Part shown: one piece after another, positions 27,975 through 34,618 of the stretch
Numbering within the stretch: the first letter of the stretch is position 1
Layout: each line of letters begins with the position of its first letter
Origin: Thermomonas sp.
Lineage (GTDB): Bacteria > Pseudomonadota > Gammaproteobacteria > Xanthomonadales > Xanthomonadaceae
Direction of reading: 5' to 3'
Length of the DNA stretch: 50,684 nt
Assembly (NCBI RefSeq): GCF_019104945.1
Contig: NZ_JAHRWW010000009.1
Span: 1 to 50,684 of the forward strand
The notes under the pieces: generated by a model
What the model was told of the DNA's origin: nothing
Databases searched by the model: none
The model's input: only the letters and a program-made list of their open reading frames with translations
Program-made: the position numbers and the translations under genes

Positions 27975-29233
27975 AAATCCACGACATTATCCGCCGAGAC
28001 AATTTGCTCCAAACGAATTTTATTGGCAAACAGCGAGAACGCCAGCATTCCGGCCAGCCCATTGGCCCGCGCCACCCATGCGGGCATCCAGCGCGGTTCT
28101 TTCAATGCGCCGCAGTCAAACAGCGGCTCAAAGCGCTGCACGTCGGCTAATGTCATTTTGCCTGCAAACAGCAGCCGACACAGGCGTAATTTGCCGTGCT
28201 TGAGCGCCCAGCGGAAAAACGTATGCACACCAATCAGCCCGCGCAGATATACGGTGTCTTTGGTAAATGCCAGACCACCGGTTGTGGGTACGCCGCGAAA
28301 CACACGCTGCGCCGACGTAAAACTTTCCACTTCATTCTGTCCGGACATTAGAAAGTAACGAAACACTTGAATGAAATCAGCGCCTTCAAGCGCCATGGCC
28401 ACTGCTTCAATACGCAGGCTCACGCGCTTCATGCGTTCAATATCAATACTGCCAGTGATTTGCTCAGCAAACACCGCCAAGCCTTCTTGAGTGGCGGTGA
28501 TCCGCGGTGATGAGAGTGCAAGACTCGGCAAGTTGCTTTGTTGCTGGCCATTGAGCGCTGTCAACGAATGCACAAACGCTTCGTGTTGCAGCAATTGCTG
28601 CATGTCGTAATCAGAAAACGCCGCGCGTGAGCGCAACCGAATGCGTGTGGCCCCAGCCGCCGCCTTGGCGATGAGATTTGGGTCTAACTCCACCGAGATG
28701 ACACGCGCGTCAAAAAAATCATCGAGCTCAGCCTGCAGTTGCAGCGCCAGTGCAGTAGCCGAAATTTCAACTTGTTCAGAAGGAGCTAGCAGCTCGTGAT
28801 CCAACTCGTCGGCCACCATCAAAAAATGATTGGCCGCTTCCCGTGTGGTAGCGCCGCCGGGGAGCGCGTGATCCGGGGTTCCGAACAGTGCGATGGATAA
28901 GTCCGTGACTTGCCGTGTACCTAGGTTTTCCAACAGCTCGGCAGCCAGCACCCAGCCCTGCGCGGATTCGATGAGATACTGCCCCAGCGGATGCTCGGAA
29001 TCTGCAGCGGCGGCAATTGCCACCAATTCGCGGCGCGCATCAGAAAAATCATGCTTGGGGTATTCAAAGCAAGGTAGCGTCGGGTTTCCCTTGGCCCAGC
29101 CTGATAAAAACCGCTGCTGTTCGCTTGCTGGCCAGCTCACCAAGCTCAATAGCTTGATCGGTTTTGCAGCCTTCGCCATTCGCGCATCCAGCGCCGCATG
29201 GTGTGCAATAGCATTCACATCAGCGCTTGCCAT
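27971..29233 (-). CDS. QEGLA-motif protein (DUF1704, MATCAP-like putative metallopeptidase)
   Basis: A 420-residue soluble protein of the family called 'flavohemoglobin expression-modulating QEGLA motif protein'. It has HEAFVHSLTALNG (an HExxxH zinc-type motif) and TQEGLAVFAEQ about 35 residues later, supplying the family name and a likely third ligand Glu. ELDDFFDARVISVELDP and TKDTVYLRGLIGVHTFFRWA are also typical. Eukaryotic members are tyrosine carboxypeptidases acting on tubulin, so a peptidase role here is likely, but the substrate is unknown. Start at 29233 (MASADVNAIAHH); it overlaps the end of rsgA by 14 bases, so they form an operon. Confidence 0.88.
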   Translation of the reverse strand: MASADVNAIAHHAALDARMAKAAKPIKLLSLVSWPASEQQRFLSGWAKGNPTLPCFEYPKHDFSDARRELVAIAAAADSEHPLGQYLIESAQGWVLAAELLENLGTRQVTDLSIALFGTPDHALPGGATTREAANHFLMVADELDHELLAPSEQVEISATALALQLQAELDDFFDARVISVELDPNLIAKAAAGATRIRLRSRAAFSDYDMQQLLQHEAFVHSLTALNGQQQSNLPSLALSSPRITATQEGLAVFAEQITGSIDIERMKRVSLRIEAVAMALEGADFIQVFRYFLMSGQNEVESFTSAQRVFRGVPTTGGLAFTKDTVYLRGLIGVHTFFRWALKHGKLRLCRLLFAGKMTLADVQRFEPLFDCGALKEPRWMPAWVARANGLAGMLAFSLFANKIRLEQIVSADNVVDF

Positions 29234-30320
29234 ATTTCTCTCCAAGCCGCTTGCCCAGCGCCTTGGACTGTACGCGCGATTGCGCCTTTTCCGCCAGCCG
29301 CGTTGCAAGGCGATCCGCTGCCCCGGCTACTTCATCACTCAACTTGAGAAAGTTCTCCACGCGCCCGGCATCAATTGCGCCCGCGTCTACGGCTGCACGC
29401 ACCGCACAGCCCGGTTCTTTAACATGTTTGCAGTCGCGAAAACGGCACTGCTGCGCCAGCGCTTCAATATCGGCAAAGCTTTCTGCCACATCTTCTTCAC
29501 CCGTGGGTTTCAGCTCACGCATTCCCGGCGTATCGATAATGCAAGCGCCCGACGGCAGTGCAATCAGCGCACGGTGGGTGGTGGTGTGGCGGCCGCGTGC
29601 GTCGTGCTCGCGCACGGCACCTGTTTTCATTTTTTCCACGCCCAGTAGGGTGTTGGTTAGCGTTGATTTGCCCGCGCCAGAACTCCCTACCAACACAACA
29701 CTTTGCCCCGCACCAAGCCACGGCTCCAGCGCAGTGGCCGCCTGCGTGTCTTTGGCATTAAGCGCCATAACGGGAACACCCAACGTGTGCAGTGCTACCA
29801 ATGCCTCATTCACTTCGGCAGCGTTTTTATCGGACTTCGTCAACACCACCACAGGTTGCACGCCGCTGCCTGCCACCAGCAACAGATAACGTTCAATACG
29901 GCGCGGATTGAAATCGCCATCCAAGCCGCTCACCACAAACACCGTGTCGATATTGGCGGCAATGACCTGCTGCCGGTAATGCTCCCCAGCCGCACCGCGT
30001 TTGATTGCAGAAAAACGTGGCAGCAACGCCACGATACGCAGCGCATTGGGCGCTTCGCCTTCTACCAACACCCAGTCGCCCACCGCAGGCCGCGCCTCTG
30101 GGTTTACCTCCCCCTTGCGATAACTTCCCGCACGCTGCCATTCCGGTAGCGACTCCGCCGGGTGAACCATATCAATCATTTCAGACACCCGATATCCGCT
30201 GCGGTGCTGCTCAACAATGCGTGCAGGGCGTGCTTGGGGGTACGCGGCCATCAACGCCGACCAAGCAGGCGGCAACGCATGCAAAGGCCAATGCCAGCCA
30301 ATGGCAGAAAGGTGAATCAT
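29220..30320 (-). CDS. rsgA: Ribosome small subunit-dependent GTPase A
   Basis: A 366-residue circularly permuted GTPase that checks and matures the 30S ribosomal subunit. The OB-fold (ARPAVGDWVLVEGE) is followed by the permuted motifs: G4 VLTKSDK, G1 VLVGSSGAGKSTLTNTLLG, the GRHTTTHR switch, G3 IDTPGMREL. A C-terminal zinc site of the CxxxxCxHxxxxxC type follows (QCRFRDCKHVKEPGC). The basic C terminus contacts rRNA. The N terminus (about 50 residues before the OB-fold) is longer than in E. coli. It is first in a two-gene operon with the QEGLA protein. Confidence 0.95.
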   Translation of the reverse strand: MIHLSAIGWHWPLHALPPAWSALMAAYPQARPARIVEQHRSGYRVSEMIDMVHPAESLPEWQRAGSYRKGEVNPEARPAVGDWVLVEGEAPNALRIVALLPRFSAIKRGAAGEHYRQQVIAANIDTVFVVSGLDGDFNPRRIERYLLLVAGSGVQPVVVLTKSDKNAAEVNEALVALHTLGVPVMALNAKDTQAATALEPWLGAGQSVVLVGSSGAGKSTLTNTLLGVEKMKTGAVREHDARGRHTTTHRALIALPSGACIIDTPGMRELKPTGEEDVAESFADIEALAQQCRFRDCKHVKEPGCAVRAAVDAGAIDAGRVENFLKLSDEVAGAADRLATRLAEKAQSRVQSKALGKRLGEKYGKR

Positions 30321-30389
30321 GAAGAAAAATCAAGTGTCATCGTGGGGATTTTAATGCCCAAAGGCTCCTTGTAACACCAGCCCATAGAG

Positions 30390-30701
30390 CTATCCCGTAG
30401 CCTCTTCCGTATCAAACTGAAGTTGGTCTAGCGCCAAGCGGCGTTGTCTGCTGCTCGCCGCACGATAGGCGCTCAAAAACTGACGCTCTGCCTCATTCCC
30501 ACACCCAGTAGCAAGCCAATGAATATCGACGCCGGTAACAGCTGCAATCTCAATGAGATGCACAGCACTAGGCGTGACATTGCCCGCTCCCTCCCAATTA
30601 CCAACTGCCCCTCTCCCAACACCTAGAGCTTTCGCAAGCTCGGCTTGCGTCATTTTCATTTGCATGCGCGCACGACGAATGCGCGTACCTATCGACTCCA
30701 T
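30390..30701 (-). CDS. XRE-family helix-turn-helix regulator
   Basis: A 103-residue DNA-binding protein. The HTH (residues about 4-60) shows IGTRIRRARMQMKMTQAELAKALGVGRGAVGNWE and then GNVTPSAVHLIEIAAVTGVDIHWLATG, in parts, a Cro/CI-type fold. The C-terminal 35 residues are a charged helix (ERQFLSAYRAASSRQRRLALDQL). Start: Met at 30701, preceded by GGTGGAGAAG; the frame stays open 15 codons upstream without support. It is divergent from the peptide-export operon, with 198 bases between starts that contain repeated sequence, so it is the likely repressor or activator of that operon. Confidence 0.88.
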   Translation of the reverse strand: MESIGTRIRRARMQMKMTQAELAKALGVGRGAVGNWEGAGNVTPSAVHLIEIAAVTGVDIHWLATGCGNEAERQFLSAYRAASSRQRRLALDQLQFDTEEATG

Positions 30702-30750
30702 GTCTTCTCCACCCCTGTGCGTGCCCGCCCCCGTGCCAACAATCAAATTT

Positions 30751-30828
30751 GCTCAGCAATATTGGCATTGTCGCATGAGACATAGCTCGCATGAGCAACT
30801 TGGGTCACTTGTAAGCAATATTGAGCAC
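30751..30828. promoter_or_regulatory. Repeat-rich putative operator region of the peptide operon
   Basis: In the gap between the XRE gene and the HlyD gene, AGCAATATTG occurs at 30755-30764 and 30814-30823. The first copy is preceded by GCTC and the second followed by AGCA, so the outer parts are inverted (GCTCA ... TGAGC). CGCATGAG is directly repeated at 30772-30779 and 30788-30795, 16 bases apart. Such repeats are what an XRE regulator would recognise. Confidence 0.45.
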
Positions 30829-30836
30829 GTACAGGT

Positions 30837-30866
30837 TTGATTTTCTCAATTTTTCTAAATTATATT
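30837..30866 (+). promoter_or_regulatory. Possible sigma70 promoter of the peptide operon
   Basis: TTGATT at 30837-30842 and TATATT at 30861-30866 are 18 bases apart in a very AT-rich stretch 34 bases before the HlyD start and next to the repeats. This is a sequence match only. Confidence 0.4.
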
Positions 30867-30899
30867 CCGCAACCATTCACATAATGGCAAAAATTTGTC

Positions 30900-32162
30900 G
30901 TGTCCAAACTCTTTCGCAAGGAAGCACTTGAAGCCAAGCGCGGCAGCTGGTTAGGCGCCATTTCACTGGCGCAGCCGCTGTCGCTCTGGGTCATGACGGC
31001 ATTTGCCGCTAGCGCTGCCCTTGCCATTGGCTTGTTCTTGTCTTTTGGAAACTACACCCGCCGCTCCACGGTGGCGGGGCAGTTAGTGCCCGCGAAGGGT
31101 TTGGCCACGGTGTTAGCACCTGCCACGGGCGTGGTGACACAGCTAAACAGCACAGAGGGTGTTGTGGTGCAGAGCAACCAAGTGCTTGCAGTGGTCAGCC
31201 TGCCACGCGCCACGCTTAGCGAAGGTGACACCGCTACCGCCATGGCGCAGCGCCTCGCTCGCCGCGAGCAAAGCCTGCAAGACACCCATCAAGCGCAAGG
31301 GCAGTTGCTGGAAGTACAAACCAACAGCTTATCTAGGCAGCTGGCCGCTGCTCAGCACGAGCTGAAACAACTGGAACAAGAAATCAGCACCCGGCAGCAG
31401 CAGGTGCATATTGCCGAAGAAACCTTGCAGCGCCTGCGCCAGCTACAGGCCGATAAATACGTCAGCGCGGTGCAAGTTAACCAACAAGAAGCCGCATGGC
31501 TGCAAGCCATCAGCGATGTGCAGGCCATGCAGCGCCAAGCCACCAGCGCCCGCCGCAGCCTGACCCAACTGCAACAAGCCAAGGCGGAACTGCCGGGCCA
31601 GCGCCTCGCCAATGAGGCCGACTTCCAGCGTGACCTCGCCACCTTAGAACAAGAGCAAGTAGAAACCAGTGCGCGTGGCGCACTGGCGGTCAACGCCCCT
31701 GTTACTGGCGTTATCGCCACACAACTCATCAAACCCGGCCAAGCCGTGCAGGCAGGCCAGCCGCTATTCACCTTACTACCGGGTAATGGAACGCTGGAAG
31801 CAGAACTCCTTGTGCCTAGCCGCGCCATTGGTTTCATTGAACCCGGCGACAAGGTGCTGTTGCGCTATCAAGCCTACCCATACCAAAAATTCGGCCATCA
31901 CCAAGGCACGGTAGCGCGCATCAGCCGCAGCACCTTGAACCAAGGCGAACTGCAAACCCTGCTAGGCAGCGCCGCGCAAAGCGAACCGCTGTACCGAGTG
32001 ACGGTGCGTCTCGCCCAACAAGCCATTACCGCCTACGGCAAGCCCGAACAACTGAAACCGGGAATGCTGCTAGAAGCCGATGTGCTGGGCGAGAAGCGCA
32101 AGTTAATCGAATGGGTGTTTGAACCGTTGTATTCGCTCAAGGGGAAGGTGGGTGGTGGTTGA
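30900..32162 (+). CDS. HlyD-family periplasmic adaptor of a peptide exporter
   Basis: A 420-residue membrane-fusion protein linking the C39 ABC transporter to an outer-membrane channel (none is encoded here; a TolC elsewhere is presumed). A short basic cytoplasmic N terminus is followed by one helix (residues about 30-50, VMTAFAASAALAIGLFLSFG). Then come the beta-barrel/lipoyl half (TVAGQLVPAKGLATVLAPATGVV), about 170 residues of coiled coil, the returning lipoyl half (VNAPVTGVIATQLIKPGQAVQAGQPLF) and the C-terminal beta domain. Start is GTG at 30900, giving MSKLFRKEALEAKRGSWLG, the usual beginning for this family, but with no clear ribosome site. Composition is like the host, unlike the maturase genes that follow. 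Confidence 0.92.
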   Translation: MSKLFRKEALEAKRGSWLGAISLAQPLSLWVMTAFAASAALAIGLFLSFGNYTRRSTVAGQLVPAKGLATVLAPATGVVTQLNSTEGVVVQSNQVLAVVSLPRATLSEGDTATAMAQRLARREQSLQDTHQAQGQLLEVQTNSLSRQLAAAQHELKQLEQEISTRQQQVHIAEETLQRLRQLQADKYVSAVQVNQQEAAWLQAISDVQAMQRQATSARRSLTQLQQAKAELPGQRLANEADFQRDLATLEQEQVETSARGALAVNAPVTGVIATQLIKPGQAVQAGQPLFTLLPGNGTLEAELLVPSRAIGFIEPGDKVLLRYQAYPYQKFGHHQGTVARISRSTLNQGELQTLLGSAAQSEPLYRVTVRLAQQAITAYGKPEQLKPGMLLEADVLGEKRKLIEWVFEPLYSLKGKVGGG

Positions 32163-32246
32163 TCTTCACTGGGGCAAAGAATTGCCGGGTGTGTCTCGGC
32201 CCTACGGCGCGGGGTTTCGTGTCTATCAGTAACTAGGAGAAACGCA

Positions 32247-32387
32247 ATGGAAGAGCTTTCAATTGATGAAGTTATTGTGGTAGCCGGTGGCATGGCTGCT
32301 GTTCATGAAACAATGGTTGTTACTAGCGATGGCCCTTGCAGTGGCTCATCGCATCGAGACCCATCTAAGTGTGATGCGGAAAAATAA
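32247..32387 (+). CDS. Putative precursor peptide with Gly-Gly leader (RiPP/bacteriocin-like)
   Basis: A 46-residue peptide. ATG at 32247 has an ideal ribosome site (AGGAGA, 6 bases upstream). The leader MEELSIDEVIVVAGG follows the double-glycine pattern (E-L-S-x-x-E-[VI]-x-x-V-x-G-G) cut by C39 peptidases. The 31-residue core, from Met16, reads MAAVHETMVVT at its start, then SDGPCSGSSHRDPSKCDAEK. It has two Cys (31 and 42), five Ser, three Thr, and Asp/Glu/Lys residues that an ATP-grasp ligase could join as esters or amides. It sits 84 bases after the HlyD gene and upstream of a SPASM protein, an ATP-grasp ligase and a C39-ABC transporter. A disulfide-bonded microcin-like peptide is the alternative. 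I do not recognise the core as any known family. Confidence 0.85.
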   Translation: MEELSIDEVIVVAGGMAAVHETMVVTSDGPCSGSSHRDPSKCDAEK

Positions 32388-32397
32388 TTGAAGAAAC

Positions 32398-32428
32398 AGG
32401 GGGAGGGATAACACCCCCCCCTTTTTTT
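32398..32428 (+). terminator. Terminator or attenuator after the precursor gene
   Basis: AGGGGGAGGG, a short AT-rich spacer and C8 are followed by T7 (32422-32428), 11 bases after the precursor stop. The G-run and C-run can pair (for example AGGGGG with CCCCCT). As the maturase genes follow in the same direction, it may act as a partial terminator that keeps precursor message in excess. Confidence 0.65.
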
Positions 32429-32469
32429 AATATCTAATTACGTTGGTGCGGTTTCAGGAAGGTAAAAAT

Positions 32470-33462
32470 ATGCTCACTCCTAAATATCGATTGGGAAATC
32501 AAGTGATCTTGGTGAGTGGAAAGTACGCAGCGGCGTTATATGATTTTGCGGGTGGGAGAATTCAAAGAATTTCCGCAGGGATGGGGAACCTATTGGCTGA
32601 TGATTGCCTTGGCCTAAACAGAAGTTTAAGTAAAAAAAATATTTTGGTAATGCAGCTAAGTAGAGCACTTACTGAGCGAAAATTTCTAGAAGAATGCATA
32701 GGTAATGCATATGAAAATTACTCTTTCGATCATGTTCACCCAAGATTTCCGCCACTAAGAACAATTTCATTCCATATTGGACCCAAAACAACCTTCGATG
32801 ATTTGAATAAGGCGGAGCACATAATTCACGATGCAATTTCAAAACTTAGCTTAGGAAGTTTTGCATTTTTGATTTGCGATGAATCTAATATGGTTGCTGA
32901 AATCGAGGGAATAGCTGAGCGTATACTTAATGAGTTTCAGTTCTCTTTATGTGAATTCTGGTGTGATGGCAACAAAGCGACGAGATCGACCAGATGCAGC
33001 AAGGTAAAGAAAAAGTATAGGGACAGAGTACTGATTGCCGACATTAAAAATTCGAAATATGCTTCAGCTGGAATTACGGAAGATAGTGACAGGCTAGTTT
33101 GGCCTTGCAGTTCAAAAATTGATCCATCTATGTTTATTTGCAGGCCAGATTATTATCATCTGTTGAAAAATTATAGCGAATCCTACGGGTGTATTCACTT
33201 TGATTCCGAGTGGAATATTTTTCCTGATGTTTCTGATCTCGGATATTGCATAGGTGGATTTGATGAGTTTTTAACAATTGAGGAAGTAGTAGTAGATAAA
33301 AGATTAATTGAGTACTGGAGGTTTAGTAAGGACAAAAGGGGGAAGTGTCAAGATTGTGAATTTAGGTACGCTTGCCCTAATCCGTTATCGAGAAGGATGG
33401 GTACAGGGCTAGCAAGTCAGCCCTCAAATTGTGATTACGACATTGAGCGAGGCACTTGGTGA
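32470..33462 (+). CDS. SPASM-domain peptide maturase of grasp-with-spasm type, without radical SAM motif
   Basis: A 330-residue protein. Cysteines follow the SPASM [4Fe-4S] layout in the C-terminal third: Cys241 (YGCIHFDSEWNIFPD), Cys260 (LGYCIGGF), then Cys293-xx-Cys296-x5-Cys302 (GKCQDCEFRYACP) and Cys321. The KDKRGKCQDCEFRYACP segment is what I know from 'grasp-with-spasm' maturases of Bacteroidetes. The N terminus (KYAAALYDFAGGRIQRIS) is also of that kind. A canonical CxxxCxxC radical SAM motif is absent; CEFWC at 161-165 is not followed by a Cys at the right spacing. It may recruit or position the peptide or be a true but divergent enzyme. Start at 32470 is chosen for the AGGAAGG site; a TTG at 32443 is open but unsupported. 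AT-rich. Its stop overlaps the ATP-grasp start (GTGA). Confidence 0.82.
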   Translation: MLTPKYRLGNQVILVSGKYAAALYDFAGGRIQRISAGMGNLLADDCLGLNRSLSKKNILVMQLSRALTERKFLEECIGNAYENYSFDHVHPRFPPLRTISFHIGPKTTFDDLNKAEHIIHDAISKLSLGSFAFLICDESNMVAEIEGIAERILNEFQFSLCEFWCDGNKATRSTRCSKVKKKYRDRVLIADIKNSKYASAGITEDSDRLVWPCSSKIDPSMFICRPDYYHLLKNYSESYGCIHFDSEWNIFPDVSDLGYCIGGFDEFLTIEEVVVDKRLIEYWRFSKDKRGKCQDCEFRYACPNPLSRRMGTGLASQPSNCDYDIERGTW

Positions 33463-34439
33463 AAAAGCCGATTATTGTTCTTTTATCTGAAAATTCCGAC
33501 TTGAATTTTCACTTAATTCGGCATGTTTTGCAGCACCGAAGAATTCCATTTTTACATATTGACCCAACTGTCAAAAATAGAAACTATGATTTTAATCTAA
33601 TCACAGAGTGTGACGGAGTGCGCGTTCGCGAAGAGATTTTAGATTTACGTATGAGTCGATATAATTTGGCTGGTGTACGAGCAGTATGGAATCGGGGGGC
33701 TGCATATTCAGGAGGAGAACGCACCAACTCTAGAACCTCTGAGAACCTTGTTTATCACGAGTCCGTATATGCCTATGAATATATCTGGTGGTTGCTGCGC
33801 CATAGTGAGTGGGTTAATCCATTACTCGATTGTCGAGCTTCTCGAAATAGACTTATTCAGTGTAAGGTGGCAGCAAGCTGCGGAATGTATGTCCCAAAAC
33901 AAATTGTCTCTACAAAAGGCATAGATATTGCAGAGTTTTCGCGTTCTGGGGGGAGGCATATAATTAAGTGCATATCGCAAGGCAGTCCGCATGAGGTGGG
34001 GCCACATGCTCTTAAGACCGAGTATTTCAGAGAGGAGAGTGCTCGCAAATATTCTAATGAACGCCTTTCTGCTCCAGTAATGCTACAAGGTTATTTGGAA
34101 AAAGATCATGAACTTCGAGCGGTGGTAGTTGGAGATAATGTTTTTGCTGCGGCAATTGATTCCCCTAAACACGAGGCTACTGCACTTGATAGTAGACTCT
34201 GGAGAGAGGCTGGCCTTAGTTATTATAGAGTAAAGTTAAATGATTCGGAATCAAGCCGTCTCGTTAAAATAAATTCAGAGCTTGGCTTGAGATATTCTTC
34301 GATGGATCTTGTAAGAGGCAGGGATGGCCTACTCTACTTTCTCGAAGCAAACCCTTCAGGGCAATGGAGCTTTATTGAAATGCAAACCGGCTTCTCAATT
34401 ACGGAAAAAATAGTAAACCTTCTTGCGGGTGAAAAATGA
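33459..34439 (+). CDS. ATP-grasp peptide ligase (graspetide synthetase-like)
   Basis: A 326-residue ATP-grasp enzyme of the MvdD/PsnB type, which activates Asp/Glu side chains with ATP and joins them to Ser/Thr or Lys side chains of a precursor peptide. Visible markers are the nucleotide-binding region RHIIKCISQG (Lys170), DHELRAVVVGDNVFAAAID (Arg220), and the metal-binding run YSSMDLVRGRDGLLYFLEANPSGQWSFIE (Asp283, Glu296, Asn298; quoted in two parts by position 279-307). The ExNPxGQW sequence is diagnostic of this peptide-modifying branch rather than RimK or D-Ala ligases. The N-terminal 120 residues (RAVWNRG, EYIWWLLRH) match the MvdD pre-ATP-grasp domain. Start GTG at 33459, overlapping the SPASM gene by four bases. 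AT-rich composition. Confidence 0.9.
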   Translation: MKKPIIVLLSENSDLNFHLIRHVLQHRRIPFLHIDPTVKNRNYDFNLITECDGVRVREEILDLRMSRYNLAGVRAVWNRGAAYSGGERTNSRTSENLVYHESVYAYEYIWWLLRHSEWVNPLLDCRASRNRLIQCKVAASCGMYVPKQIVSTKGIDIAEFSRSGGRHIIKCISQGSPHEVGPHALKTEYFREESARKYSNERLSAPVMLQGYLEKDHELRAVVVGDNVFAAAIDSPKHEATALDSRLWREAGLSYYRVKLNDSESSRLVKINSELGLRYSSMDLVRGRDGLLYFLEANPSGQWSFIEMQTGFSITEKIVNLLAGEK

Positions 34440-34618
34440 GGATTGAACTAAAAGGGGTGGCGCTAATTGAAGACTATGGGAACGAAAAATTAATGCCCAT
34501 CCAAGAGCAAAATAAAATGGATGAGTGTCGAGTCTTGCAAGCATATAAGGGGTTTTGCACGCTCTACCCGCTTTTCGTGCCAGAAAAGCAGAGACAGGAG
34601 AGTGCAGATGGCTATTAA
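34436..34618 (+). CDS. Possible small coupled gene, unknown
   Basis: A 60-codon frame whose ATG overlaps the ATP-grasp stop (ATGA, 34436-34439) and whose end overlaps the next gene by 11 bases. The peptide (MRIELKGVALIEDYGNEKLM, then a Cys-containing middle and a polar end) has no Gly-Gly leader, signal peptide or known motif. The exact overlap spacing supports translation; the lack of any family and the overlap at its 3' end argue for caution. It could be a remnant, a second substrate or an immunity peptide. Confidence 0.35.
   Translation: MRIELKGVALIEDYGNEKLMPIQEQNKMDECRVLQAYKGFCTLYPLFVPEKQRQESADGY

Noticed and set aside
30884-30899. ATG at 30884 as start of the HlyD protein
   Set aside because: It is out of frame with the HlyD reading frame; the GTG at 30900 gives the normal family N terminus.
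32443-32469. Upstream TTG start for the SPASM protein
   Set aside because: It would place the AGGAAGG ribosome site inside the coding region; the ATG at 32470 fits that site.
33459-34439. RimK-type or D-alanine ligase identity for the second ATP-grasp gene
   Set aside because: The ExNPxGQW metal-site run and the MvdD-like N-terminal domain place it with peptide macrocyclising ligases; the true RimK is at 10379-11293.
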